DNA from: Lachnospiraceae bacterium
GTDB taxonomy: Bacteria > Bacillota > Clostridia > Lachnospirales > Lachnospiraceae
Length of the DNA: 64,000 nucleotides
Direction: 5' to 3'
NCBI GenBank assembly: GCA_031280955.1
Contig: JAITGA010000030.1
Location: 62,001-126,000, forward strand
A program made the position numbers and the translations under genes. The notes beneath the pieces are model-generated. The model was not told the DNA's origin and did not search any database. It saw only the letters and a list, made by a program, of their open reading frames with translations. Positions 1 through 9,177 of the stretch are shown here, piece after piece. Each line of letters opens with the position of its first letter. The first letter of the stretch is position 1.

Positions 1-564
1 TTTAACATCGTGCCTGAGATTATGATTCCCTTGATAGGTGAGAAGAAGGAACTGGTTTTTGTCAAGAAGATCGTCGTTGAAACTGCCGAGCAGGTCAAAA
101 AGGAGATGAACTCTGATATTGAGTACATGGTAGGGACGATGATTGAGATTCCTCGTGCTTGTCTGCTTGCTGACGAAGTTGCCGAGGAAGCCGATTTCTT
201 CTCCTTTGGCACCAATGACCTTACCCAGCTCACCTTTGGTTTCTCTCGTGATGACACGGGCAAATTCATTGATGACTATTACAAACACCAGATTTATGAA
301 TCTGACCCATTTGCCCGGCTTGATGCCAGTGGTGTCGGTCAGTTGGTCAAAATGGCAGTAGAGCGTGGACGCAAAGCCAAACCCGGACTCAAAATCGGTA
401 TTTGCGGCGAACACGGCGGCGATCCCAGCAGCGTTGAGTTTTGCCATCAGGCAGGACTTGACTATGTCTCCTGCTCACCGTTCCGTGTCCCGATTGCCCG
501 TCTCGCTGCTGCTCAGGCAGCCCTGCACGAAAAGCAAGGCGGCAAAACAGTAATTCACGGCTAA
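1..564 (+). CDS. ppdK: pyruvate, phosphate dikinase, C-terminal part (5' end outside window)
   Basis: This is the last 187 codons of PPDK, which interconverts pyruvate + ATP + Pi and PEP + AMP + PPi in the cytoplasm. The reading frame is open from base 1, so the gene starts upstream of the window. What is visible is the end of the PEP/pyruvate-binding TIM barrel: the PEIMIPL strand at the very start, the FGTNDLTQ segment around residue 70, and the [10 protein letters not shown] loop near residue 136, which carries the catalytic cysteine of the family. The end ([15 protein letters not shown]) is typical and complete. A strong hairpin follows the stop. GTP-dependent PEP carboxykinase and acetate kinase lie within 6 kb, which fits a PEP/pyruvate node. 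Identification is firm; only the 5' part is missing. Confidence 0.96.
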   Translation, partial: FNIVPEIMIPLIGEKKELVFVKKIVVETAEQVKKEMNSDIEYMVGTMIEIPRACLLADEVAEEADFFSFGTNDLTQLTFGFSRDDTGKFIDDYYKHQIYESDPFARLDASGVGQLVKMAVERGRKAKPGLKIGICGEHGGDPSSVEFCHQAGLDYVSCSPFRVPIARLAAAQAALHEKQGGKTVIHG

Positions 565-576
565 AGAAGTCTGATG

Positions 577-612
577 ACCGTAGTTTCGCAGCAAAAGCTG
601 CGAGACTGCGGT
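577..612 (+). terminator. hairpin after ppdK, probable terminator
   Basis: Bases 577-592 pair with 597-612 around an AAAA loop, giving 16 pairs with only two G-T pairs. It starts 13 bases after the ppdK stop. The downstream tract is G/T-rich (TTGTTGGTG) rather than a clean T run, so termination may be incomplete or it may act as an RNA 3' end. Confidence 0.6.
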
Positions 613-647
613 TGTTGGTGTTGGGGTAGGTGTTGGGTAACTAACAG

Positions 648-676
648 TTGACAACTACTGCCAAATGTGCTAATGT
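648..676 (+). promoter_or_regulatory. candidate promoter for the 715 gene
   Basis: TTGACA at 648-653 and TAATGT at 671-676 are 17 bases apart, with TG one base before the -10. The -35 is perfect and the -10 is poor. It lies between the ppdK hairpin and the next start. Confidence 0.45.
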
Positions 677-714
677 AGCAAGGTATCTTCAAGGAAATAC
701 AAAGGAGGAATCTC

Positions 715-1080
715 ATGTACACAGGACTTACTCGTAACCCGGTAATGGTAATTGTACTATCATTCATTACCTGCGGAATTTACAGCTTTTACTGGCATTA
801 TAAAGCAGGTGACGAAATACGTATGGCACTAGGCAGACCCGATGCTATTAACCCGATGTTGGTTATCTTCTCTATCATCTGCTTCCCGCTTATGTTCTAC
901 TATATCTATACGGTTGACAAAGCCTTAGTAGAACTGGCAGCAGCTCGCGGCAAACCCTATACCTCAAACTTTGTTTTGTGGATTGTGCTTTGTGTTCTGG
1001 GTATCGGACTGTTTGTAGAAATGTTCATGGTACAAGACACGCTGAATGATATTTGGGCAGATAGTGCGCCGGTAGTCTAA
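715..1080 (+). CDS. small DUF4234-type integral membrane protein
   Basis: A 121-residue protein with three hydrophobic segments (about residues 9-27, 46-65 and 84-103). The sequence pattern TCGIYSFYWHYKAGDE in the first third resembles the DUF4234 family, small membrane proteins of unknown function found in many Clostridia. The start is supported by an AAAGGAGG Shine-Dalgarno 8 bases upstream. It is followed 10 bases later by another small membrane protein (DUF2752), so the two may form a pair. No catalytic motif is visible and no function is proposed. Confidence 0.75.
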   Translation: MYTGLTRNPVMVIVLSFITCGIYSFYWHYKAGDEIRMALGRPDAINPMLVIFSIICFPLMFYYIYTVDKALVELAAARGKPYTSNFVLWIVLCVLGIGLFVEMFMVQDTLNDIWADSAPVV

Positions 1081-1090
1081 CTACGTGTAA

Positions 1091-1540
1091 ATGGAAGTCA
1101 ATAGTTTTAAGAAAAGAATTTTACCTAAGACTAACACGAAGAGGGCTATTACCATAATAGCCCTCTTAGGTTTATACATGGTAGCGGCGCATTTATTGAC
1201 CGGTACTTCATGTGCCATCAAGTCAACAATAGGTGTGCCTTGTCCGGGGTGTGGATTAGTCCGTTCATACCTTAGCTTATTAACAAGTGGATGGCGGGAA
1301 GCTTTTTCTTATCATCCCCTGTTTGCATATCTGCCGCTTTTCATCTTGGTATGGATAGTCAAACGGTATCGTCATGGGAGTGAAAATCCCCGATGGTTTA
1401 TCTTGTTTGCCCGTGGTTCGTTGGTTTTGCTGATGGCGGTGTTCGCCGTGCGAATGATACTCTTTTTCCCCCATACTGCACCAATGGACTTTAACGACAA
1501 GACACCGGTGGCAAGATTGATAAACCTGATTATGACATAA
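1091..1540 (+). CDS. DUF2752-family membrane protein
   Basis: A 149-residue protein carrying the DUF2752 signature: CPGCGLVRS near residue 54, followed by a hydrophobic hairpin. Three membrane segments are apparent (about residues 19-36, 75-91 and 105-124). The family has no established biochemical function; the CPGCG motif suggests metal or thiol chemistry, but that is inference. The chosen ATG has no clear Shine-Dalgarno. A perfect 11-bp hairpin at 1141-1165 falls inside codons 17-25, so either the start is later (ATG at 1178) or the hairpin is a terminator or attenuator overlapping the gene. Translation start is therefore uncertain. Confidence 0.7.
   Translation: MEVNSFKKRILPKTNTKRAITIIALLGLYMVAAHLLTGTSCAIKSTIGVPCPGCGLVRSYLSLLTSGWREAFSYHPLFAYLPLFILVWIVKRYRHGSENPRWFILFARGSLVLLMAVFAVRMILFFPHTAPMDFNDKTPVARLINLIMT
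1141..1165 (+). terminator. perfect 11-bp hairpin in the early DUF2752 coding region
   Basis: GAGGGCTATTA (1141-1151) pairs fully with 1155-1165 around a CCA loop, followed by TTAGGTTTATA. It is 60 bases after the stop of the 715 gene and may end that transcript, but it lies inside the next open frame. Confidence 0.45.
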
Positions 1541-1590
1541 AATAAGGAAACAATATCATTACGAGAGTAATGTCTCCAAGGAGATAGCAA

Positions 1591-2526
1591 ATGTTAGTTG
1601 CAAACGCACTACAGGCAGTACTTACGATGGCACTCATTATCGGGGTCGGAGTCGCTGCGGTACGGTTTGGTTATATAAGCGAGGATATGGAAGTCAGAAT
1701 ATCGAAGTTTGTGCTTCATTTTTGCGTTCCTTGTCTCTTGTTTGTCAGTTGCCTGAATTACATCAGCCGGGAAATGGTCAGTGATTTGGGGGTAGTGCTT
1801 TTGATACCGCTCTTTAGCATCAGTCTCTGCTATGGGGTGGCGGTATTGGTTGGCAAGTTGTTTCGGGTTCCGCGTGAGAATTTCGGACTCTTTTGCATCA
1901 TGTTTTCGATGTCAAATGTCATCTTCATCGGGATGCCGCTAAGCATGATGATTTTCGGCGAAGAGGCGTTGCCGCTGATTGCCGCCTATTTTCCTTTTAA
2001 TACCTTGCTGTTTTGGACACTCGGTGCTTATGGGATGGCAGGAGACACAGGGGAGAAATATAAGCTCCTGAGTATGGAGACACTCAAAAAGATATTCTCG
2101 CCGCCGCTCTTGGGAGCGATCGCGGGAGTGACAGCGGCTCTGGTGGGGATAACACCGCCAACGGCGATAATTGATGCAATGGGTCATATCGGCAGCGTTA
2201 CCACTCCGTTTGCCTGTATTTTGGTCGGCTGTACCCTCTGTCGGATGGGAAAAGATGTTATCAAGGTTCCTCGTGAGGGTTGGTTGGCGATGATTGGGCG
2301 TTATATGGTTGCTCCGGCGATAGTGTTTGCCCTCGGTATGTTGATGGGAGCCCCGGTATTCGTCTCCCAGGTCTTCATGACGGTGGCAGTAATGCCGGTG
2401 ATGAGCCAATCAATGTTGATCGCCCGTGTTTACAAGGGAAATTATCAGATGGCGGCGCAGATGATAGCGGTGACGACGATGCTTTGCTTCATATATATAC
2501 CGCTTTTGATGGCGGTGATTTCGTAG
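1591..2526 (+). CDS. AEC (auxin efflux carrier-like) family transporter
   Basis: A 311-residue hydrophobic protein with about ten membrane segments in two groups of five, the layout of the AEC/bile-acid-sodium symporter fold. Family traits include the early KFVLHFCVPCLLF segment (residues 40-52), the SMSNVIFIGMPL stretch around residue 110 and the AVMPVMSQSMLIARVY segment near residue 270. Such carriers in Firmicutes are often linked to malate or other small organic acids, but the substrate cannot be read here. An AAGGAGAT Shine-Dalgarno precedes the ATG. The next gene begins 10 bases downstream and is probably co-transcribed. Confidence 0.85.
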   Translation: MLVANALQAVLTMALIIGVGVAAVRFGYISEDMEVRISKFVLHFCVPCLLFVSCLNYISREMVSDLGVVLLIPLFSISLCYGVAVLVGKLFRVPRENFGLFCIMFSMSNVIFIGMPLSMMIFGEEALPLIAAYFPFNTLLFWTLGAYGMAGDTGEKYKLLSMETLKKIFSPPLLGAIAGVTAALVGITPPTAIIDAMGHIGSVTTPFACILVGCTLCRMGKDVIKVPREGWLAMIGRYMVAPAIVFALGMLMGAPVFVSQVFMTVAVMPVMSQSMLIARVYKGNYQMAAQMIAVTTMLCFIYIPLLMAVIS

Positions 2527-2536
2527 GGAGGATTAA

Positions 2537-3307
2537 ATGGATACAATGCAAATATTGATATACTTTGCTATATTTGCCGCCAAGCTGATTGAGGTATCGC
2601 TGGCAACAGTACGTAATGTCCTCATCAACCGCGGCGAAAAGCTATATGGAGCGATGATAGGCTTCGTCGAGGTGATGATATGGATAGTCGTCGTCAGTAA
2701 TGTACTGGCAGCCCTGAGTGAAGATCCGCTTCAAGCGTTGATTTACTGTCTTGCTTTTGCTTGCGGAAACTATGTTGGTGTTATAATCGAGGGCAAATTA
2801 GCCATTGGTACGGCTTGCATCCAAGTGATGGTGTCGGATTTGGAGGAAATGGGAGCAGCTAACAAAGAAGAGCAAAAACCGCAGGGTATGATAACGGAAC
2901 AGGGAAGTGAAGATGAACTGAAATTACTGGAAGAGCATGAAACGATAGATGAACAAGAAGCAGAGGATGAACTGAATATTTTGGAAGGTTTGAATACAGC
3001 AAAAGAGCTAGAATCAAAGGAGAAAAAGGAAGCAACAGCAAAGCCGGAAGCAGAGGAAGCAAAAACAGCAGAAAAGTTACTGGCGATTGATGGACAAAAC
3101 GACTTGAAAACCCTGCTCAGGAATCGTGGCTTTGGTGTTACCATCGTTGAAGCACAAGGTTATACCCGTGAGGTACATATCATGATGATTTACCTCAAAC
3201 GCAAAAGTGTACCGGAAGCACTGGAGCTTATCCGTACTCATACCCCCAGTGCTTTGGTGACGGTCAATGATGTCCGCCAGATTAGGAATGCATTCATAAG
3301 AAAGTGA
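2537..3307 (+). CDS. DUF2179/DUF5698-type membrane protein with a long charged insertion
   Basis: A 256-residue protein. The N-terminal 95 residues have three hydrophobic segments and the SLATVRNVLINRGEK motif of DUF5698 (UPF0316) proteins. The C-terminal 75 residues (NRGFGVTIVEAQGYTREVHIMMIYLKRK) match the cytoplasmic DUF2179 domain. Between them, about residues 100-185, is an acidic linker with a repeated EDEL.LLE unit that normal family members (about 170-180 residues) lack. The start has an AGGGAGGA Shine-Dalgarno. The role is unknown; DUF2179 domains are thought to bind small ligands. Its stop codon lies within a 10-bp inverted repeat. Confidence 0.8.
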   Translation: MDTMQILIYFAIFAAKLIEVSLATVRNVLINRGEKLYGAMIGFVEVMIWIVVVSNVLAALSEDPLQALIYCLAFACGNYVGVIIEGKLAIGTACIQVMVSDLEEMGAANKEEQKPQGMITEQGSEDELKLLEEHETIDEQEAEDELNILEGLNTAKELESKEKKEATAKPEAEEAKTAEKLLAIDGQNDLKTLLRNRGFGVTIVEAQGYTREVHIMMIYLKRKSVPEALELIRTHTPSALVTVNDVRQIRNAFIRK

Positions 3308-3328
3308 GTTTAATAAAGATTAAACTCA
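3305..3328 (+). terminator. 10-bp hairpin at the end of the DUF2179 gene
   Basis: TGAGTTTAAT (3305-3314) pairs perfectly with ATTAAACTCA (3319-3328) around AAAG and includes the TGA stop. It is A/T-rich and lacks a real T tail, so it may be a weak terminator or an RNA-end stabiliser ahead of ackA. Confidence 0.4.
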
Positions 3329-3372
3329 ATTTCGGAAAATAAAATACAAACCATAGAAATCAGGAGGCAACA

Positions 3373-4593
3373 ATGAATATTTTGGTTATTAACTGTGGGA
3401 GTTCGTCACTCAAGTTCCAGCTGATTGACAGCGTGACCGAGGAAACGATTACCAAGGGTATCTGTGAACGGATTGGCATCCCCGGAAGTCAAATTGTCTA
3501 TCAGGCACTAGGTAAGGAAAAAATCATCAGCGAAATCCCGATGGAAGACCATCTGGTCGCCGTTAAAATTGCCCTCGCCGCATTGACCGACCCAGTCAAT
3601 GGAGTAATTAGTAGTCTTGCGGAAATTGGCGCAGTCGGGCATCGCTTGGTTCACGGCGGCGAGAAGTTCAACTGCTCAGTCTTGATTACCGATGAGGTGA
3701 TAGCAGCCACGACAGAGTGTAATGACCTCGCCCCTCTCCACAATCCCGCCAACCTCATCGGTGTGGCGGCTTGCCGTGAACTAATGCCAAACACCCCGAT
3801 GGTGGGGGTATTTGATACGGCATTTCACCAGACTATGCCCGAAAAAGCGTATATTTATGGGATACCGTATGAATATTACGAGCGTTATAAGGTACGCCGC
3901 TACGGTTTCCACGGTACATCCCATGCTTATGTTTCTCAACGTGCCGCCGAGATATTTCAAGAGAAAGTTGACAAAACCCGCAATCTCGGTAATTTGAAAA
4001 CAATAGTCTGTCATCTGGGGAACGGAGCTAGTGCGTCAGCAGTGCTTAATGGGAAAAGTGTCGATACTTCGATGGGGCTTACCCCACTAGAGGGGCTTAT
4101 CATGGGGACTCGCTCCGGCGATATCGACCCGGCGATTATTGAGTTCGTTGCCAGTCGGGAAAATCTCACCCTCCATGAGGTCGGCGAAGTTCTCAACAAA
4201 AAATCCGGCATGGCAGGACTGCAACGGGGCGGTTCATCAGATTTCCGTGACATAGTTGATGACTATCTGGCAGGGAAGCCGGAAGCGGTAAGGGCAATAG
4301 AGGCATATGTATATCGGGTTGCCAAATACATTGGTGCTTATGCGGCGGCGATGAATGGTGTTGATATCATCTGCTTCACAGCCGGAATCGGGGAAAATAA
4401 TGGCGTGGTCAGGGCAGCGATTATGGAATATCTGGGTTATCTGGGGATCAACGTTGCTAGTGAAATCAATCAAAAGGGGAGCGGAGAAATGATTATTTCT
4501 ACCCCTGAAAGCCGTGTCTGTGTGATGGTCATTCCCACCGATGAAGAGCTGATGATTGCCAGGGACACGAAATTGCTTGCCGAAAACCCTTGA
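3373..4593 (+). CDS. ackA: acetate kinase
   Basis: A 406-residue ASKHA-fold kinase of full family length that interconverts acetate + ATP and acetyl phosphate + ADP in the cytosol. Visible signatures are [11 protein letters not shown] at residue 7, [11 protein letters not shown] near residue 90, PLHNPANL, the [10 protein letters not shown] aspartate region, [10 protein letters not shown], the [10 protein letters not shown] loop and the terminal [10 protein letters not shown] glutamate. An AGGAGG Shine-Dalgarno precedes the ATG. The usual partner pta is not in the window. Codons 71-76 contain one copy of the TTGAC-N7-GTCAA palindrome (3583-3599), in a stretch that looks native to the family. 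The promoter of pckG overlaps the end of this gene. Confidence 0.98.
   Translation: MNILVINCGSSSLKFQLIDSVTEETITKGICERIGIPGSQIVYQALGKEKIISEIPMEDHLVAVKIALAALTDPVNGVISSLAEIGAVGHRLVHGGEKFNCSVLITDEVIAATTECNDLAPLHNPANLIGVAACRELMPNTPMVGVFDTAFHQTMPEKAYIYGIPYEYYERYKVRRYGFHGTSHAYVSQRAAEIFQEKVDKTRNLGNLKTIVCHLGNGASASAVLNGKSVDTSMGLTPLEGLIMGTRSGDIDPAIIEFVASRENLTLHEVGEVLNKKSGMAGLQRGGSSDFRDIVDDYLAGKPEAVRAIEAYVYRVAKYIGAYAAAMNGVDIICFTAGIGENNGVVRAAIMEYLGYLGINVASEINQKGSGEMIISTPESRVCVMVIPTDEELMIARDTKLLAENP
3583..3599. repeat. copy of the TTGAC-N7-GTCAA palindrome (inside ackA)
   Basis: TTGAC and GTCAA flank CGACCCA. It is read in frame as L-T-D-P-V-N. The least typical copy, because it sits in residues that look native to acetate kinases. 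Confidence 0.45.
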
Positions 4594-4619
4594 CGCATCA
4601 CGCATTTTTGTATTATATT
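4590..4619 (+). promoter_or_regulatory. candidate promoter for pckG
   Basis: TTGACG at 4590-4595 overlaps the ackA stop. TATATT at 4614-4619 (spacer 18) or TATTAT at 4611-4616 (spacer 15) serves as the -10. A transcript from here would start about 30 bases before the pckG start codon. Confidence 0.5.
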
Positions 4620-4658
4620 GTAAAAAGACCAATAAAAATAGAAGAGGAGAAGCTATCT

Positions 4659-6458
4659 ATGACGAAGAATTTAGAACTAACGAAATGGGTTGATGAAGTT
4701 GCTGCATTATGTAAACCTGACAGCGTTCACTGGGCCACCGGCACGGAGGAAGAGTATCAGGACATGTTGAATATTATGCTCGATGCAGGGCTTGCAACCA
4801 AACTGGACGAGAAGAAAAAGCCCGGTTGTTATTTGTTCCGTAGCCATCCCTCCGATGTGGCAAGAGCAGAAATGAGAACATTTATTGCCAGTCGTAAGGA
4901 GGAAGATGCCGGCCCGACCAATAACTGGATTGATCCGGTTGAGCTAAAAGCAACAATGACGAAACTATATGACGGCTGTATGAGCGGACGGGTTATGTAC
5001 GTAATCCCTTTCTCGATGGGACCGATTGGTTCCCCGATTGCCAAAATCGGTGTCGAGATTTCCGATAGCCCTTATGTAATGATCAATATGAGGATTATGA
5101 CGCGGATTGGTACCGCAGTCCTTGAAGCCTTGGGTGAAAACGGCGAGTTTGTCAGATGTCTCCATTCAGTAGGCAAGCCGCTGGCAGCAGGAGAAAAAGA
5201 TGATGGTTGGCCATGTGTACCCAATGTTGCCGAAAAATACATCAGTCACTTCCCCGAAGAGCGGATGATTTGGTCATTTGGTTCAGGTTATGGTGGAAAT
5301 GCCCTGCTTGGCAAAAAGTGCTTTGCCCTACGAATCGCCGGTGTCCAGGCGCGTGATGAGGGTTGGCTCGCTGAGCATATGCTGATTATGAAACTGACCA
5401 GTCCCGAGGGTAAATCATATTATATCACGGGTGCTTTCCCGTCTGCTTGCGGCAAGACCAATCTCGCGATGCTTGAGCCGACTATTCCCGGTTGGAAAGT
5501 TGAAACCATCGGCGATGATATCGCATGGATGAAGTTTGGCGAGGACGGGCGGCTTTATGCCATCAATCCTGAAGCCGGTTTCTTCGGCGTTATCCCCGGA
5601 ACATCGATGCAGTCAAATCCTAATGCTGTCAAACAGACTCTCAGCAACTCGATTTATACCAATGCCGGTCTGACTGACGACAATGATGTTTGGTGGGAAG
5701 GTAGTGGTTTGCCTGCTCCTGACCATCTGATTGACTGGAAAGGCAATGATTGGACTCCTGAGTCCGGTGAACCGGCGGCACATGCCAATGCCCGCTTCAC
5801 CACCCCGGCGGCACAATGCCCTGTTATCGCTCCCGAATGGGAAGACCCGGCGGGTGTCCCGATTTCAGCAATCCTGATTGGCGGCCGCCGTCAAGCAACG
5901 ATTCCGCTAGTCAATGAGAGTACTGACTGGAATCATGGTATTTTCCTTGGCTCAATCATGGGTTCGGAAATCACGACTGCTGATATTACTGACAAAGTAG
6001 GTCAAGTACGCCGCGATCCGTTTGCGATGCTGCCATTTATGGGCTATCACATGGGTGACTATCTCCAGCACTGGATCAATATCGGCAAAAAGACTGATGC
6101 TGACAAGCTTCCGAAGATATATTTTGTCAACTGGTTCAGAAAAGACGAAGAAGGCAAATTCATGTGGCCGGGCTTTGGCGATAACAGTCGTGTCATCAAG
6201 TGGATTATTGAAAGACTCTCCGGCGATGCAAAAGCAGAAACCACAGCGATTGGTAATCTGCCGCTGCCGGATGCTATTGATATCAGCGGTCTTGACATTA
6301 CCCTTGCCGACATGGAAAAGTTGCTTACTGTGGATAAAGAAGCGTGGCTTGCCGAGATTGAATCAATTCGGGAAAACTACCTAAGCTATGGCAATCGTCT
6401 TCCAGCGGAACTGGCAGCAGAGCTTGACAAATTACAAGCAAGACTCAACGAAATGTAA
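4659..6458 (+). CDS. pckG: phosphoenolpyruvate carboxykinase (GTP)
   Basis: A 599-residue enzyme of normal length for the GTP-dependent PEPCK family, which interconverts oxaloacetate + GTP and PEP + CO2 + GDP with Mn2+. Diagnostic features are [13 protein letters not shown] (the P-loop with the reactive cysteine, about residue 262), [14 protein letters not shown], the GDDIAWM metal-binding stretch and [14 protein letters not shown]. The start at 4659 is preferred over the upstream in-frame ATG at 4590 because AGAGGAGA sits just ahead of it and the family begins here. Most Firmicutes use the unrelated ATP-dependent enzyme, so the GTP form is notable. A clear terminator follows. Confidence 0.97.
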   Translation: MTKNLELTKWVDEVAALCKPDSVHWATGTEEEYQDMLNIMLDAGLATKLDEKKKPGCYLFRSHPSDVARAEMRTFIASRKEEDAGPTNNWIDPVELKATMTKLYDGCMSGRVMYVIPFSMGPIGSPIAKIGVEISDSPYVMINMRIMTRIGTAVLEALGENGEFVRCLHSVGKPLAAGEKDDGWPCVPNVAEKYISHFPEERMIWSFGSGYGGNALLGKKCFALRIAGVQARDEGWLAEHMLIMKLTSPEGKSYYITGAFPSACGKTNLAMLEPTIPGWKVETIGDDIAWMKFGEDGRLYAINPEAGFFGVIPGTSMQSNPNAVKQTLSNSIYTNAGLTDDNDVWWEGSGLPAPDHLIDWKGNDWTPESGEPAAHANARFTTPAAQCPVIAPEWEDPAGVPISAILIGGRRQATIPLVNESTDWNHGIFLGSIMGSEITTADITDKVGQVRRDPFAMLPFMGYHMGDYLQHWINIGKKTDADKLPKIYFVNWFRKDEEGKFMWPGFGDNSRVIKWIIERLSGDAKAETTAIGNLPLPDAIDISGLDITLADMEKLLTVDKEAWLAEIESIRENYLSYGNRLPAELAAELDKLQARLNEM

Positions 6459-6495
6459 TAAAGTATAATGTAACCTATATCCAAACCAGCACGTC

Positions 6496-6521
6496 AAAAA
6501 GCGGGGCTTGCCCCGTTTTTT
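6496..6521 (+). terminator. rho-independent terminator after pckG
   Basis: AAAAAGCGGGG and CCCCGTTTTTT flank a CTTG loop at 6507-6510. The GC-rich core with a T run is a textbook intrinsic terminator and is about 40 bases after the stop. Confidence 0.9.
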
Positions 6522-6602
6522 GAGGCGGTGCGGTCATGAATTAACTCATGAATGTGCTCGCTGACAGTAATTCTAAAATTTTCATAAAATCATGAAAAGC
6601 TA

Positions 6603-6631
6603 TTGCATTAAAAGATAGCAAGGGATATAAT
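6603..6631 (+). promoter_or_regulatory. groESL promoter
   Basis: TTGCAT (6603-6608), a 17-base spacer and TATAAT (6626-6631). CIRCE begins 4 bases after the -10, so repressor binding would cover the transcription start. Confidence 0.85.
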
Positions 6632-6635
6632 GCCA

Positions 6636-6662
6636 TTAGCACTCATGTACCATGAGTGCTAA
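6636..6662 (+). promoter_or_regulatory. CIRCE operator for HrcA
   Basis: TTAGCACTC (6636-6644), nine bases, then GAGTGCTAA (6654-6662) is an exact match to the CIRCE consensus. The heat-shock repressor HrcA binds this element in Firmicutes. hrcA itself is not in the window. Confidence 0.97.
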
Positions 6663-6663
6663 T

Positions 6664-6689
6664 GCACTCGCAAGTACTATGAGTGCTAA
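6664..6689 (+). promoter_or_regulatory. degenerate second CIRCE-like element
   Basis: GCACTC (6664-6669) and a full GAGTGCTAA half-site (6681-6689) are separated by 11 bases. The right half is perfect and the left half is degraded. It directly follows the intact CIRCE and may be a decayed duplicate or an auxiliary site. Confidence 0.6.
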
Positions 6690-6724
6690 TGTAAAACCAT
6701 AATTTCGTAAGAGGAGGACAGGAA

Positions 6725-7009
6725 ATGAAATTAGTACCATTAGGAGACAGAGTTGTCTTGAAGCAGCTGGAAGCTGAAGAAACCACCAAGTCAGGAATAG
6801 TCCTGCCCGGTCAGAGCAAAGAAAAACCGCAACAGGCAGAAGTAGTTGCCGTAGGCCCGGGTGGTGTGGTGGATGGCAAGGAAATCAAGATGGAAGTAAA
6901 AGCCGGGGATTTGGTTATTTATTCCAAATATAGCGGCACAGATGTGAAAGTCGATGAAGTGGATTATATCATCGTAAAGCAAAGCGACATTCTCGCAGTT
7001 TTGGCATGA
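6725..7009 (+). CDS. groES: co-chaperonin GroES (Hsp10)
   Basis: A 94-residue protein of standard length that forms the heptameric lid of the GroEL folding chamber. It starts MKLVPLGDRVVLK, has the mobile-loop region EAEETTKSGIVLPGQSKEKPQ (residues 17-37) and ends in the DYIIVKQSDILAVL strand. An AGAGGAGG Shine-Dalgarno lies ahead of the ATG. It is the first gene of the CIRCE-controlled groES-groEL operon and is 44 bases from groEL. Expression is expected to rise when HrcA loses activity on heat or misfolding stress. Confidence 0.99.
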   Translation: MKLVPLGDRVVLKQLEAEETTKSGIVLPGQSKEKPQQAEVVAVGPGGVVDGKEIKMEVKAGDLVIYSKYSGTDVKVDEVDYIIVKQSDILAVLA

Positions 7010-7038
7010 ACTAATCAGTAAATCAATAATTTATTTGA

Positions 7039-8673
<1,635 letters not shown>

Positions 8674-8700
8674 CATCACTCCATAAGTCATAAAGTGATA

Positions 8701-8732
8701 AAACCCCCTTGGGAAATCCTGAGGGGGTTTTT
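8701..8732 (+). terminator. terminator of the groESL operon
   Basis: AAACCCCCTTGGG pairs with the region ending in GAGGGGGTTT around an AAAT loop, followed by further T residues. It lies 27 bases after the groEL stop. Confidence 0.92.
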
Positions 8733-8833
8733 GAGTGAAGGTTTTTGTAGGAAAGTGCTTATAGGAAGTTCTTACAGGATGTATTGGCTATGGTTCAGGC
8801 TCATGATGAATGTTACGGTTTCGTCATTGGTTT

Positions 8834-8880
8834 CGTCATTGCGAGGCGGTTTTATACGCCGAAGCAATCCATTTGTTGAT
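8834..8880. repeat. remnant of a dispersed CGTCATTGCGAGG...CGAAGCAATCC repeat
   Basis: CGTCATTGCGAGG at 8834-8846 and CGCCGAAGCAATCCATTT at 8857-8874 make the two ends of a short intergenic repeat type that I recall from several bacterial genomes. GGCG and CGCC inside it can pair. The second end recurs exactly at 49472-49489. The rest of the 504-base gap 8674-9177 holds the groESL terminator, a 33-bp tandem repeat and the rel promoter; no credible gene is present. Confidence 0.6.
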
Positions 8881-8967
8881 GGTTGAATTTTATTGTTGGT
8901 TTTCTTTTTAGGGAGGAAATCGTAATAGTTGTATACAAGCAAGATTAAGGCTAATTGTCAAGCCAAT

Positions 8968-9052
8968 GCATATTTTTCAGTCGAATAACTCATCCCGTTT
9001 GCATATTTTTCAGTCGAATAACTCATCCCATTTGCATATTTTTCAGTCGAAT
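8968..9052. repeat. 33-bp tandem repeat, 2.6 copies
   Basis: Units begin GCATATTTTTCAGTCG at 8968, 9001 and 9034. The first two are 33 bases long and differ at one base, and the third stops after 19 bases. Because 33 is divisible by three, the minus strand reads as a repeated STEKYANGMSY peptide, part of a 94-codon open frame that overlaps the rel gene and has no supporting signals. Confidence 0.9.
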
Positions 9053-9074
9053 CTTTAGCTCCCACCCCCCTCAC

Positions 9075-9103
9075 TTGACTTAAAAAAAAACATTCTGTAT
9101 ACT
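9075..9103 (+). promoter_or_regulatory. promoter of rel with an overlapping palindrome
   Basis: TTGACT (9075-9080), a 17-base spacer containing a nine-A run, and TATACT (9098-9103). GTATACTGTATAC (9097-9109) is a perfect palindrome lying on the -10, a plausible operator. Confidence 0.75.
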
Positions 9104-9177
9104 GTATACAATTTAGATATCGAAGACAAAGGACAGAGTATGCTGTTTGACAAACGACTGTCGTTTCGGGGTATGCG

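Noticed and set aside
8695-8886. 63-codon frame after groEL
   Set aside because: It spans the groESL terminator and the intergenic repeat remnant and has no ribosome binding site.
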